This document shows, piece after piece, positions 26,749-37,388 of a stretch of DNA of 64,000 bases (its first letter is position 1; each line of letters begins with the position of its first letter). The notes under the pieces were generated by a model. It was not told where the DNA came from. It ran no database searches and was given only the letters and a program-made list of their open reading frames with translations. The translations under genes and the position numbers were made by a program. The DNA is from JBBSNV01 sp964458605 (GTDB lineage: Bacteria; Pseudomonadota; Alphaproteobacteria; Reyranellales; JAQSWP01), in NCBI GenBank assembly GCA_964458605.1, contig CAYWLS010000022.1:9035-73034 (forward strand), read 5' to 3'.

Positions 26749-28785
26749 ATGTACATCAGGACTTTTGCCGCCGCGGCGATCTTCGCGACGCTGGCAAGCA
26801 CTGCCTTCACCCAGGAGCTGACGCTCAAGCGCGTCATGCTGTCGTCCGGCGGCGTCGGCTATTTCGAATACGAGGCCGAAATCGACGGCAACGCCGAGCT
26901 CAAGCTGCCGGTCAAGCTCGACCAGGTCGACGACGTGCTGAAGAGTCTCGTTGTCTACGACGATAAAGGCGGCATCGGCGCCATCAACCTGCCGGGCAAG
27001 GATCCGCTCAACCAGACCTTCACCAGCCTGCCATTCGGTCCCGACGCGCTGCAATCGGCCGCCTCGCTGATCGAGGCGCTGCAGGGCGCGGAGATTTCCG
27101 TCGCCGGCCCGCGCCAGCTTTCCGGCCGGGTGATCGGCGTCACCACCGAGCCGGTGATGTCGCCCGACGGCAAGGAGCTGTCGCAGCGCCATCGCGTGTC
27201 GCTGCTGACCGCCCAGGGCATCGACCAGTTCGTCCTGGAGACGGCGGAGAACCTGCAATTCGCCGATCCAGCGCTGCGCAAGCAGGTGGGCGACGCGCTG
27301 GCCGCGATGCAGGCCAATCGCGCCCGCGACAACCGCACCTTCACCATTTCCCTGCGCGGCAGCGGCAAGCGGCTGGTGCGCGCGGCCTATCTGGTCGGCG
27401 CGCCGGTATGGAAGGCGTCCTATCGCGTCACTCTGCCCAGCGATCCCAACGCCACCAAGGCGGCGGTGCAGGGCTGGGCGGTGCTGGAGAACATGACCGG
27501 CCAGGACTGGAAGAACGTCGACCTGACCCTGGTGTCGGGCCGGCCGGTGACTTTCCGCCAGGCGCTGTACCAGGCCTATTACGTCGACCGGCCGGAAGTG
27601 CCGCTGGAGGTGCTGGGCAAGATCCTGCCACGTGCCGACCAGGGCGAGGTCGGCAGCGGCTTCGGTCGAAACCGGGACGCGGACAAGAAGCTGTTCGTGC
27701 CGCCGGCCGGCGCGGCTGCGCCGCCACCGCCTCCGGCGCCGGCGTCGATCGGCATGCTCCGCATGGAGGCGCCGCAGCAGCAGGCCACCGCCGTCAACCA
27801 GGCGCTGGCGGCGGAAGCGGCGACCCAGGTGTCGTTCCATTTCGGCCAGCCGGTCAGCGTCGGGGCCGGGCAGACGCTCACCATCCCGATCCTGGATCGC
27901 GAGCTGCCGGTCAAGCGGCTCGACCTCTATCAGCCGGAAATCTCGTCGCGCAATCCGCTGGCGGCGCTGGAACTGCGCAACGACGGCAATAGCGGCCTGC
28001 CGGCCGGCATCGTCACCATCTACGAGCGCGGCAGCACGCCGGGCGAGAATACCTATGCCGGCGACGCCCGCCTGTCCGGCCTGCCGGCCGGCGACATGCG
28101 CCTGCTGACCTACGCCCTCGACAACAAGACTATCGTCGAGCGCGAGGTCAACACGTCGCGGCGCTTCAGCCGCGGCAGCTTCGCCCAGGGCGTGTTCAGC
28201 TACACCGTGACCGAGCAGCAGACCACGACCTATCGCATCAAGGCGCCGGCCAACGAGGCGCGCAGCGTGGTCGTCGAGCAGCCGCAGTCGGTCGGCTGGA
28301 CCATCGTCAAGCCCGACGCCAAGGGCGTCGCCCTGAGCGACGGGCGCTGGCGCATTCCAGTGCAGGTGACGGCGGGCACCGAGGCCGCGCTCGACGTGGT
28401 GATCGAGCGGCCGCTGGTGCAGACGTTGAGCTTGAGCACGGCCAGCCCGGACCAGATCAACGTGTTCCTGCGCGACACGGAGATCGACAAGGGCTTGCGC
28501 GATTCGCTCGGCAAGCTGGTGTCCCTGCAGCGCAATGTGGCGGCGGCGCAGAAACGCGTCGCCGACATCGCCGCCCGGCGCAAGATACTGGTGGACGACC
28601 AGGAGCGCCTGCGCGACAACCTGCGCGCCACCCCTTCGGGCTCCGATCTCTACAAGCGCTATCTGGCCAAGCTGGCCGAGCAGGAGAACGCGATCGAGGC
28701 GCTCGACAAGGAGCGCGCCAATGCCGAGCAGGCGCTCGACACGGCGCGCCAGGCGCTGACCGACTACATCGCCAAGCTGGGCTGA
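26749..28785 (+). CDS. secreted DUF4139 domain protein
   Basis: A 678-residue exported protein. An N-terminal signal peptide (MYIRTFAAAAIFATLAST, cleavage near AFT/QE) leads into beta-rich DUF4139 repeats marked by SYRVTLP and GWAVLENMTGQDWKNVDL. A low-complexity Pro/Ala stretch follows near residue 325, and the last 90 residues are a coiled coil (SLQRNVAAAQKRVADIAARR and on). DUF4139 proteins are predicted cell-surface or periplasmic, with no proven role. It starts 19 bases after the sufU-like gene and may share its transcript, though a role in Mo-enzyme maturation would be surprising. It ends 12 bases before a convergent methyltransferase. Confidence 0.88.
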   Translation: MYIRTFAAAAIFATLASTAFTQELTLKRVMLSSGGVGYFEYEAEIDGNAELKLPVKLDQVDDVLKSLVVYDDKGGIGAINLPGKDPLNQTFTSLPFGPDALQSAASLIEALQGAEISVAGPRQLSGRVIGVTTEPVMSPDGKELSQRHRVSLLTAQGIDQFVLETAENLQFADPALRKQVGDALAAMQANRARDNRTFTISLRGSGKRLVRAAYLVGAPVWKASYRVTLPSDPNATKAAVQGWAVLENMTGQDWKNVDLTLVSGRPVTFRQALYQAYYVDRPEVPLEVLGKILPRADQGEVGSGFGRNRDADKKLFVPPAGAAAPPPPPAPASIGMLRMEAPQQQATAVNQALAAEAATQVSFHFGQPVSVGAGQTLTIPILDRELPVKRLDLYQPEISSRNPLAALELRNDGNSGLPAGIVTIYERGSTPGENTYAGDARLSGLPAGDMRLLTYALDNKTIVEREVNTSRRFSRGSFAQGVFSYTVTEQQTTTYRIKAPANEARSVVVEQPQSVGWTIVKPDAKGVALSDGRWRIPVQVTAGTEAALDVVIERPLVQTLSLSTASPDQINVFLRDTEIDKGLRDSLGKLVSLQRNVAAAQKRVADIAARRKILVDDQERLRDNLRATPSGSDLYKRYLAKLAEQENAIEALDKERANAEQALDTARQALTDYIAKLG

Positions 28786-28797
28786 TCCCGGCTGCGA

Positions 28798-29526
28798 CTA
28801 ATCCTGTCGTGGGGCGCCGTCGCGGAAGGCGATCCAGGCGCCCCAGAACAGGCTGGAGAAGAACAGGGTGGGCTGGCCGAATCCGGCTTCGGCCAGCAGA
28901 TCGGCGATCGCCTGCTCCGAGGCCGGCGGATCGGCACCCTGCAGGATCTTGCCGATCTTGGCCTCGATTTCGGCGGCGCTCGACCCGTTCAGGCGCCAAC
29001 GCTGCCGCCACGCTTTCAGCAGCAGCGGATGCTCGGCGTAGCGCCGCCGATTGCCCGCCAGCACGAAGGGGGCTCCCGGCTTCAGCCGCCGGGCGATGTC
29101 GTTGAGGATGTCGCGCTTGGCCTGGTCGCCGGGCAGGTGGTGCAGCACGCCGATCAGGGTGGCGGCGTCGTATCGCGCCATGTCGGGCAGGTCGGCGACC
29201 GTGCCCAGCACGAAATCGGTCCGGCCGGCCAGCCCCGCGCCGGCGACGCGATCCCTGGCCAGTTCGACCATCGGGGTGGCTGGGTCGACCGCGGTGAAAC
29301 GCCAGGCTGGCTCCAGCGGGCCCATGGTCAGCATCTCCTGGCCAGTCCCGGCGCCCGCGATCAGCACGTTGGCTTTGCTGTTATCGCCGAGGGTCGCGGC
29401 CAGCATGCATGCCGTCAATTCGTGACATGCATCGTAGCCGGCCAGCGCGATGCGGCTCTGCTGGTCGTATTCGGCGGCGCGGCTGGGATCGAATTTCCGA
29501 GCGGCTTCCGCTGCCTTGCTGACCAT
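28798..29526 (-). CDS. class I SAM-dependent methyltransferase
   Basis: A 242-residue methyltransferase. Motif I is VLIAGAGTGQEML, the acidic end of strand 2 is FTAVDPATPM, and motif IV-like LIGVLHHLP follows; NILxDIA and LKPGAPFVLAG complete the fold. The ATG at 29526 has a strong GGAGGAGG site, so I prefer it over an upstream ATG at 29595. The C-terminal FFSSLFWGAWIAF resembles a group of small-molecule methyltransferases. The substrate is unknown. It is divergent from the exporter at 29715, with palindromes between them. Confidence 0.9.
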   Translation of the reverse strand: MVSKAAEAARKFDPSRAAEYDQQSRIALAGYDACHELTACMLAATLGDNSKANVLIAGAGTGQEMLTMGPLEPAWRFTAVDPATPMVELARDRVAGAGLAGRTDFVLGTVADLPDMARYDAATLIGVLHHLPGDQAKRDILNDIARRLKPGAPFVLAGNRRRYAEHPLLLKAWRQRWRLNGSSAAEIEAKIGKILQGADPPASEQAIADLLAEAGFGQPTLFFSSLFWGAWIAFRDGAPRQD

Positions 29527-29644
29527 GTGACGCCTCCTCCACCATTCCATGCGGTGCAAACCATAGAAGTGCCGCAATTGATTGTCGCTATGCACCAGTT
29601 CGATTGGCGACTCCAGGGCGCATGGCTCCCGCCGTGGAATAACA

Positions 29645-29680
29645 TGACTTCGTCAAGTCACGCGGGCGTAAACTATTTAC
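29645..29680. promoter_or_regulatory. two short palindromes between methyltransferase and exporter genes
   Basis: TGACTT-4-AAGTCA lies at 29645-29660 and GTAAA-3-TTTAC at 29668-29680, both perfect and both in the AT-richer part of a 188-base divergent intergenic region. They look like regulator binding sites for the exporter, but no regulator gene is adjacent and no promoter boxes are clear. Confidence 0.4.
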
Positions 29681-29714
29681 TAAGCAAGCCCGAGTGCCGT
29701 TTGGATTCTCCGCC

Positions 29715-31160
29715 ATGAAGTGGGTGCCGTCCCGCTACGTCGTCGTACCGCTGATCGTCGCCTGCGGGCTGTTCATGGAGAACCTCGATTCGACGGTGAT
29801 CTCCACGGCCCTGCCGAGCATAGCCAAATCGCTCAACGAAGACCCGCTGCGCCTGAATCTGGCGATCACTTCCTACCTGCTCAGCCTGGCGATCTTCATT
29901 CCGATCAGCGGCTGGATGGCCGACAAATTCGGCGCCCGGTCGGTGTTCCGCGCCGCCATCGTCGTGTTCGTGCTGGGCTCGGTCTTCTGCGGCATTTCCA
30001 ACTCGCTGCCCGAGCTGGTCGCTGCCCGCATCTTCCAGGGCATGGGTGGCGCCATGATGGTGCCGGTCGGCCGGCTGATCATGCTGCGGTCGATCCCCAA
30101 GGCGCAGCTCGTCAATGCGATGTCCTATCTCACCGTGCCGGCGCTGATCGGCCCGGTGATCGGACCGCCGCTGGGCGGCTTCATCGTCACCTATTTCAAC
30201 TGGCGCTGGATTTTCTTCATCAATATCCCGATCGGCATATTGGGCGTGATCCTGGTCACCAAGCTGATCGAGAACATCCGCGAAGAGAACGTGCCCAAGC
30301 TCGATCTCGGCGGCTTCGCCCTGATGGGACTGTGCCTGGCAGGGCTGGTATTCGGCTTCGAGACGGTGGGGCGTGGCGCCATACCGCTGTGGGTCACCAT
30401 CGCGCTGTTGATCTGCGGCGCGCTGTGCGGCGCCTTCTACGCCTGGCACGCGCGGGGCAGGGCCAATCCAGCGGTCGATTTCAGCCTGATGCGGTTCCCG
30501 ACCTTCCGCGGCTCGGTGTGCGGCGGCTTTCTGTTCCGCGCCGGCATCGGCTCGATGCCGTTCCTGCTGCCGATGATGCTGCAGCTGGGTTTCGGCATGT
30601 CGGCGCTGTCCTCGGGCCTGCTGACCTTCGCCAGCGCCGCCGGCGCCATGACCATGAAGATCACCGCCGGACCGATCATCCGCAATGTCGGCTTCCGGCG
30701 CGTACTGATCTTCAATGCCGTGATCAGCGCCGGCTTCCTGATCAGCTACAGCCAGTTCGGCCCGAGCACGCCCCACACGATCATCTTCCTGGCGCTGCTG
30801 GTCGGCGGCTTCTTCCGCTCGCTGCAGTTCACCTCGGTCAACACCCTGGGCTATGCCGATATCCCGCCGGCGCTGATGAGCCGGGCCACCAGCTTCAGCA
30901 GCATGAGCCAACAGCTCTCGCTCAGCGTCGGCGTCGGCATCGGCGCCCTGGCGCTGCATCTGACCCTGCTGTTCCACGGCAGCGGCGCGGTGGGAGCGGC
31001 CGATTTCGTGCCGGCCTTCATCACCGTCGGCCTGATCTCGATGTCGTCGCTGATTTTCTTCCTGCAACTGCCGGCCGACGCCGGCGCGGAAGTCAGCGGC
31101 CACCGGCGGCAGGAAAAGATCGAACGCGTGGCGGAGTTCGAGAAGCAGGCCGCCGAATAG
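29715..31160 (+). CDS. DHA2-family MFS drug exporter (EmrB/QacA type)
   Basis: A 481-residue, 14-helix major facilitator. TM1 has the DHA2 pattern MENLDSTVISTALPSIA, the loop between TM2 and TM3 holds GWMADKFGARSVF, and the TM5 antiporter motif is IGPVIGPPLGGFIV. The C-terminal tail is cytoplasmic and charged. ATG 29715 was preferred to an upstream GTG at 29694 because MKWVPSRYVVVP gives the usual short N-terminus. There is no adjacent EmrA adaptor, so it may act alone. It is convergent with pyrD, 13 bases apart. Confidence 0.93.
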   Translation: MKWVPSRYVVVPLIVACGLFMENLDSTVISTALPSIAKSLNEDPLRLNLAITSYLLSLAIFIPISGWMADKFGARSVFRAAIVVFVLGSVFCGISNSLPELVAARIFQGMGGAMMVPVGRLIMLRSIPKAQLVNAMSYLTVPALIGPVIGPPLGGFIVTYFNWRWIFFINIPIGILGVILVTKLIENIREENVPKLDLGGFALMGLCLAGLVFGFETVGRGAIPLWVTIALLICGALCGAFYAWHARGRANPAVDFSLMRFPTFRGSVCGGFLFRAGIGSMPFLLPMMLQLGFGMSALSSGLLTFASAAGAMTMKITAGPIIRNVGFRRVLIFNAVISAGFLISYSQFGPSTPHTIIFLALLVGGFFRSLQFTSVNTLGYADIPPALMSRATSFSSMSQQLSLSVGVGIGALALHLTLLFHGSGAVGAADFVPAFITVGLISMSSLIFFLQLPADAGAEVSGHRRQEKIERVAEFEKQAAE

Positions 31161-31173
31161 CGCCGCCGATCGA

Positions 31174-32262
31174 TCAGAGGCCGGCGCCGATCGCCTGCTG
31201 AAGCGAGGAAAAGCCGTCGCGGCGCAGGCAGGCGGCCAGATCGTCCTTGATTTGCCGTACCAGGCGCGGACCGGCGAATACCAGCGCCGAATAGAGCTGC
31301 ACCGCTGAAGCGCCGGCGCGGATCTTGACATAGGCGTCGGCGCCGCTGGAAATCCCGCCAACCCCGATCAGCGGCAGCTTGCCCTGGGTCAGCGCGTACA
31401 TTTCCGCCAGCAGCCGCGTCGACATCTCGAACAGCGGCCTGCCGCTCAGCCCGCCGCGTTCGCCGACATGGCGGCTGCGCAGGGAATCGGGACGGGCAGC
31501 GGTGGTGTTGCTGACGATCATGCCGTCGATACCCGAACCCAGCGCCACTTCGGCGATGTCGTTGCGTTCCTGCTCGGTGAGGTCGGGAGCCGATTTGATC
31601 AGCATCGGCGGCGGGTCGACGCCGGCGGCCTGGGCGGTCGCGGCGCGGGTCAGCTGCAACTGCGCCAGCAGCTTCTCCAGCGGCACGCGCTGCTGGAATA
31701 CCTTGCCGTTGGGCGTGTTGGGGCAGGAGATGTCGACCGTCATGTAGTCGGCGATCGGCGTGAAGGTCTCGATCAGCCGGTCGAAATCCTGCGCCGGGTC
31801 GGAACTGTCGCTGTTGCTCGCGAGATTGACGCCGACCACGCCGTGACGCCGATCCCGTTGCCGCAGCCGCCGTGCGATCTCGACCATGCCCAGATTGTTG
31901 AAGCCCATGCGGTTGATGACCGCCTGGTCGCGGTCGAGCCGGAACAGGCGGGGTCGTGGGTTGCCGGCCTGCGGCTTGGGCGTCACGCCGCCGACCTCGA
32001 TGAAACCGAAACCCAGGGTCTGCTCGCGCCGCACCGCGACGGCGTTCTTGTCGAATCCCGCGGCCAGGCCGACCGGATTGCTCAGCTCGAAGCCGAGAAG
32101 GCGGCAGCGCAGGATCGGGTCGTCCGCCGCCCGATCTTGGGCCACCCACCCCTTGCGCAAGGCCCATAACGCCAAACGGTGGCCCGATTCCGCGTCGATC
32201 AGCGGCAGCGCCGGCCTGAACGTCTTGTAGAGGTCGATCACCGAAAGAAGCCGTTGTTCCAT
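31174..32262 (-). CDS. pyrD: dihydroorotate dehydrogenase (quinone), class 2-like, with Cys at the catalytic-base position
   Basis: A 362-residue enzyme oxidising dihydroorotate to orotate in pyrimidine synthesis, passing electrons to quinone at the membrane. Class 2 features are the N-terminal helical extension (LYKTFRPALPLIDAESGHRL) and GLAAGFDKNA, GNPRPRLFRL and NRMGFNN; FMN contacts include GVGGISSGADAYVK. The odd point is VDISCPNTPNG with C180, where class 2 enzymes have SSPNT and use that second Ser as catalytic base, while class 1 enzymes use Cys. The ATG at 32262 lies inside the 3' end of the upstream secreted-protein gene, a 25-base overlap, which makes translational coupling likely. 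Confidence 0.93.
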   Translation of the reverse strand: MEQRLLSVIDLYKTFRPALPLIDAESGHRLALWALRKGWVAQDRAADDPILRCRLLGFELSNPVGLAAGFDKNAVAVRREQTLGFGFIEVGGVTPKPQAGNPRPRLFRLDRDQAVINRMGFNNLGMVEIARRLRQRDRRHGVVGVNLASNSDSSDPAQDFDRLIETFTPIADYMTVDISCPNTPNGKVFQQRVPLEKLLAQLQLTRAATAQAAGVDPPPMLIKSAPDLTEQERNDIAEVALGSGIDGMIVSNTTAARPDSLRSRHVGERGGLSGRPLFEMSTRLLAEMYALTQGKLPLIGVGGISSGADAYVKIRAGASAVQLYSALVFAGPRLVRQIKDDLAACLRRDGFSSLQQAIGAGL

Positions 32263-32828
32263 ATATTGCGGTTGGGCAGCAGCCCCGGGCGCCTGGGGAA
32301 TAGCACGCTGGTCAGTTCGTTGAAAAGAGCTTGCGCGGCCGGATCGTCGAGCGAGCTTGCCGTGGTGCGGGCGAAAGCCTCGGTCATCGGGTCCTCGTTG
32401 CGGCAATAGGCAGCCGCCACGGTTAGCCGTCCGGGCAGCACGCCGGACGGCGGCACGATGCGGGCCAGATCGCCGCACAGGGTCGTGCCCAGTTCCCCCG
32501 AATCCAGGTTGAACACCAGCACCAGCCGGTAGTTGGGATGCCGGGTACGCACCGTCGGCGTGGCGGTGGGCCGGGTGTTGGTCGTGCGCATCGCCTGGGT
32601 CAGCAGCTGCATCAGCTTCGCTTCGAACTGCGCCTGCGGCACGTTGGTCGGATTGCCGCGCAGCACGACCTCGAATTCCTTGCCGCCGGCCACGGCGTAG
32701 AACTCGCTGTAGTCGTACTGAAGATGGACGTCTTCGTTGGTGATGATGGCGGCTGCGGCCGGCAGGGAAGGGGCTGCAACCAGGGCGCCGGCGCATGCCA
32801 GCAGCAAACCAGCCGTCGGGAAACGCAT
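32238..32828 (-). CDS. secreted protein of unknown family, paralog 1
   Basis: A 196-residue protein with an Ala-rich signal peptide ending near AAA/IITNE. It is a paralog of the gene at 32922: shared blocks are IITNE(D/Y), GNPT with a following FEAxLMQLL, the stretch VFNLDSGELG then TLCGDLA, a second Cys in AAYCR, and ELTSVLFPRRPGLLPNRNI at the end. The two conserved Cys probably form a disulfide in the periplasm. The start is ATG 32828 with AAAGGAG in front. I do not recognise the family. It overlaps pyrD by 25 bases. Confidence 0.8.
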   Translation of the reverse strand: MRFPTAGLLLACAGALVAAPSLPAAAAIITNEDVHLQYDYSEFYAVAGGKEFEVVLRGNPTNVPQAQFEAKLMQLLTQAMRTTNTRPTATPTVRTRHPNYRLVLVFNLDSGELGTTLCGDLARIVPPSGVLPGRLTVAAAYCRNEDPMTEAFARTTASSLDDPAAQALFNELTSVLFPRRPGLLPNRNIWNNGFFR

Positions 32829-32875
32829 CGCAAACTCCTTTGCCGGCATTCTAGCACGGTCCGGCAGAGGAAGAA

Positions 32876-32911
32876 CGCCGCCCGATCCGATGCCTTCTGG
32901 GTCGGGCGGCG
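32876..32911 (-). terminator. hairpin between the two secreted paralogs
   Basis: Perfect 10-base arms (CGCCGCCCGA and TCGGGCGGCG) around a 16-base loop, 10 bases after the stop of paralog 2 on the minus strand. The T tract is poor, so it may be a leaky terminator or an mRNA-processing hairpin. Confidence 0.5.
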
Positions 32912-32921
32912 CGCCGTCGGA

Positions 32922-33479
32922 TCAGAACGGTATGTTGCGGTTGATCAGCAGGCCCGGCCGGTTGGGGAACAGCACGGAGGTCAATTCGGAGAACATCTGG
33001 TCCGCCGAAGCGTCCTCCAGCGACGCGCCAGCGCTGCGGGCGAATGCCGCCGACATGGGGTCCTTGCCGCGGCACAGGGCGGCGGAGACTTTCATCTCGC
33101 CGCCGCCGGCTGCCGGGGACGTCCTGACGCCGGCGAGATCGCCGCATAGCGTGCGACCCAGCTCGCCGCTATCGGTGTTGAACATCAGCACCAGCCGGTA
33201 GCCCCAATCGTTGCTGGCGATCGGCGTGGTGGTCGGATGGGTCTGCAGACCCCGCAGGTCGTGCTGCAGGAGCTGCATCAGGCGAGCCTCGAAGGCAGAT
33301 TGCGGTGCCGTGGTCGGATTGCCGATCACGACCACGCGAAAATCCTGGCCCTGGGCCATGGCGCGAACTTCGCTGGGATCGTATTGGTGGAACACGTATT
33401 CGTTGGTGATGGTGGCGGCAGACGCCGCCCCGGGCAGTGCCAGCGCCGCCAGCACCGCCAAAGCCGAAAGCTTGCTCAT
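32922..33479 (-). CDS. secreted protein of unknown family, paralog 2
   Basis: A 185-residue protein with a clean signal peptide (MSKLSALAVLAALALPGAAS, cut near ASA/ATI). It aligns end to end with paralog 1: AMAQGQDFRVVVIGNPT, FEARLMQLL, YRLVLMFNTDSGELG, TLCGDLAG, AALCRGKDPM and ELTSVLFPNRPGLLINRNI. Both Cys are kept. The start ATG 33479 follows AAAGGAG. Tandem placement of two divergent copies implies an old duplication and possibly a complex of the two. Function unknown; periplasmic location is likely. Confidence 0.8.
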   Translation of the reverse strand: MSKLSALAVLAALALPGAASAATITNEYVFHQYDPSEVRAMAQGQDFRVVVIGNPTTAPQSAFEARLMQLLQHDLRGLQTHPTTTPIASNDWGYRLVLMFNTDSGELGRTLCGDLAGVRTSPAAGGGEMKVSAALCRGKDPMSAAFARSAGASLEDASADQMFSELTSVLFPNRPGLLINRNIPF

Positions 33480-33601
33480 GTTGTTGCTCCTTTCGACGCC
33501 GCCACAAGAGGCTTGCGGTCGACAGGAAAAGTCTAGGACCGCGATCCTGCCGCCTTCCTGACATTGGTACTGATCAGTCCGCTCGGCGGCCGCAGGATCA
33601 C

Positions 33602-35599
<1,998 letters not shown>

Positions 35600-35709
35600 G
35601 CAACTCCTCGAACGGGCCCCCGAACGCGCCGTGCAATTGGCTGTCCTGCCCCGGATATGGTAGGTATTGCCTGTAACTATCACAATAAGCGGGTAGAAGG
35701 GAGGCCGAC

Positions 35710-36135
35710 ATGGCCGATACCGCAGCGTCGCCCAGCCCAGCGCCGGTCCAGGCGCCCGCGCGGGATCCCATTATCCGCACTGTGCCGGCGCCGGCCGACG
35801 TCAACAGCAACGGCGATATATTCGGCGGCTGGGTGCTTTCGCAAATGGATATTGCCGGCGGCGTGGCCGCCGGCCGGGTGGCCCAGGGCCGGGTGGCGAC
35901 GGTGGCCATTACCGCCATGACCTTCCACCACCCGATCAAGATCGGCGACCTGGTCAGCATCTACGGCAGCGTCGGCCGGATCGGCAACACTTCCATCACC
36001 ATTGCCCTCGAAACGATCGTGCAGCGGCAGCTTAGCGACGCGCCGATCAAGGTCACGGAAGGCACCTATGTCTACGTGGCGATCGACGACAACGGTCGGC
36101 CACGGCCGGTACCGAAGAATACCATCGCGGTGTAG
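35710..36135 (+). CDS. acyl-CoA thioesterase, YciA-like hotdog fold
   Basis: A 141-residue hotdog enzyme that hydrolyses acyl-CoA. The signature DVNSNGDIFGGWVLSQMDIA carries the active-site Asn/Asp region, and TFHHPIKIGDLVSIYG and VTEGTYVYVAID follow as in YciA. The N-terminal 20 residues are a Pro/Ala-rich extension not seen in the shortest homologs. ATG 35710 follows AAGGGAGG. The next gene, a small membrane protein, is 78 bases downstream on the same strand. The natural substrate range is not predictable. Confidence 0.9.
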   Translation: MADTAASPSPAPVQAPARDPIIRTVPAPADVNSNGDIFGGWVLSQMDIAGGVAAGRVAQGRVATVAITAMTFHHPIKIGDLVSIYGSVGRIGNTSITIALETIVQRQLSDAPIKVTEGTYVYVAIDDNGRPRPVPKNTIAV

Positions 36136-36213
36136 CGGAACCTTTCCGCGTCACAAACGAAATTACCGGTATCATCGCACCGGGGCGACACATGCGCTCC
36201 CGCAGGAGGAGCT

Positions 36214-36747
36214 ATGGCGAACAACGATCTATTCGGGCGCGCCGCCAAGGCGGTGGCGCGTGTCACCGGGCGGCCAATAACCTTCGGCATCGCCTTCTTC
36301 GTGATCTTGGCTTGGGCGGTTACCGGACCGGTCTTCGACTATTCCGACACCTGGCAGCTCATCATCAACACGTCGACCACCATCATCACCTTCCTGATGG
36401 TGTTCCTGATCCAGGCGACGCAGAACCGCGACACCGCCGCCATCCAGCTCAAGCTCGACGAGCTGATCCGCAACGCCGAAGGCGCGCACAACGCGCTGCT
36501 CGATCTGGAGGAGTTGACCGAGCAGGAGCTGGAGCGGGTGCGGTTGCGCTACTGCCAGCTCGCCCATCTGGCGCGCGAAAGCGTCCGCATCGGCAAGGTC
36601 GATACCGACAAGCCGGAAATCGAGTTGTTCGCCGAAGAGTCGGAGGAGATATCCAATCGCGCGGCCGAGCTTGAGAAGCTGAAGAAGGAAAGACGGGAGC
36701 GCAAGGCCGCCGCCAAAGCGGCCAAGACCAAAGGCAAGGCGGGGTAG
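36214..36747 (+). CDS. low-affinity iron permease family (Fet4-like) small membrane protein
   Basis: A 177-residue protein with two adjacent membrane helices (GIAFFVILAWAVTGPVF and INTSTTIITFLMVFLI) around the family motif FDYSDTWQLIINT, followed by QATQNRDTAAIQLKLDEL and a long charged C-terminal coiled coil ending in Lys/Ala repeats. This is the PF04120 pattern. The name comes from yeast Fet4; transport by the short bacterial forms is unproven, and the protein is too small to form a carrier alone. ATG 36214 follows AGGAGG. It is convergent with the TetR gene, 14 bases apart. Confidence 0.82.
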   Translation: MANNDLFGRAAKAVARVTGRPITFGIAFFVILAWAVTGPVFDYSDTWQLIINTSTTIITFLMVFLIQATQNRDTAAIQLKLDELIRNAEGAHNALLDLEELTEQELERVRLRYCQLAHLARESVRIGKVDTDKPEIELFAEESEEISNRAAELEKLKKERRERKAAAKAAKTKGKAG

Positions 36748-36761
36748 CTGGAGCGGAGCGG

Positions 36762-37388
36762 CTAAGCTCGGGTGGCGTAAGCGCGCAAGAACACTTCGAC
36801 CGCTGCGTCGACGGCGTCGGCCGGCGAGGGGTCGCCCGGTCCGTCAACGATGCCGAACAGCCGACGCATGTAATGGTCGGCCTTGATCATGCCGAAGAAC
36901 TGGCTGGCGGCCAGCCTGGCATGGGGTACGTCCAGGCGCCCCTTGACGGTCATGCGCTCGAGATAGGCGGCCAGGCCGCCCACCACCCGCGCTGGGCCGG
37001 CCCGGTAGAAGGCCTCGCCGAGCTCGGGAAAGCGGCCGGCTTCGGCCACCACCACGCGATAGCCCGAGAGCTTCACCGGATCCAGCACCATGTCGCAGAA
37101 ATTGCGGCCCAGCCGGGTCAGGGTCTTACGCACGTCGTCGCTCTCCGGGCCGGGCTCGAACAAGGTGCTGGCGGTGCGGCTGCATTCCTCGGCGATCACG
37201 GCGCCGAACAGAGCCTGCTTGTTGGTGAAATGGGCGTAGAGCGTGGCCTTGGACACGCCGGCCGATTTGGCCACCTGGTCCATGCTGGTGCTGCCGTAGC
37301 CGGTATCCAGGAAGGCTTTGCGGGCGGCGGCGACGATCTGCTGCGCCTTGGGCGAATTGGTCTCGGTCAGGGTTTCCAACGCATCCAT
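36762..37388 (-). CDS. TetR/AcrR-family repressor of the adjacent EmrAB-like exporter
   Basis: A 208-residue regulator. The N-terminal HTH is TSMDQVAKSAGVSKATLYAHFTNKQ in two parts (SMDQVAKSAGV and KATLYAHF), and the C-terminal ligand domain resembles the TetR_C_7/AefR-like group (FFGMIKADHYMRRLFG). It is divergent from the emrA/emrB-like pair, and two near-identical palindromes flank the shared promoter region, one in its own leader. It therefore very probably represses both itself and the exporter, with release on binding an exported compound. The start ATG 37388 gives the normal short arm before the HTH. Confidence 0.93.
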   Translation of the reverse strand: MDALETLTETNSPKAQQIVAAARKAFLDTGYGSTSMDQVAKSAGVSKATLYAHFTNKQALFGAVIAEECSRTASTLFEPGPESDDVRKTLTRLGRNFCDMVLDPVKLSGYRVVVAEAGRFPELGEAFYRAGPARVVGGLAAYLERMTVKGRLDVPHARLAASQFFGMIKADHYMRRLFGIVDGPGDPSPADAVDAAVEVFLRAYATRA

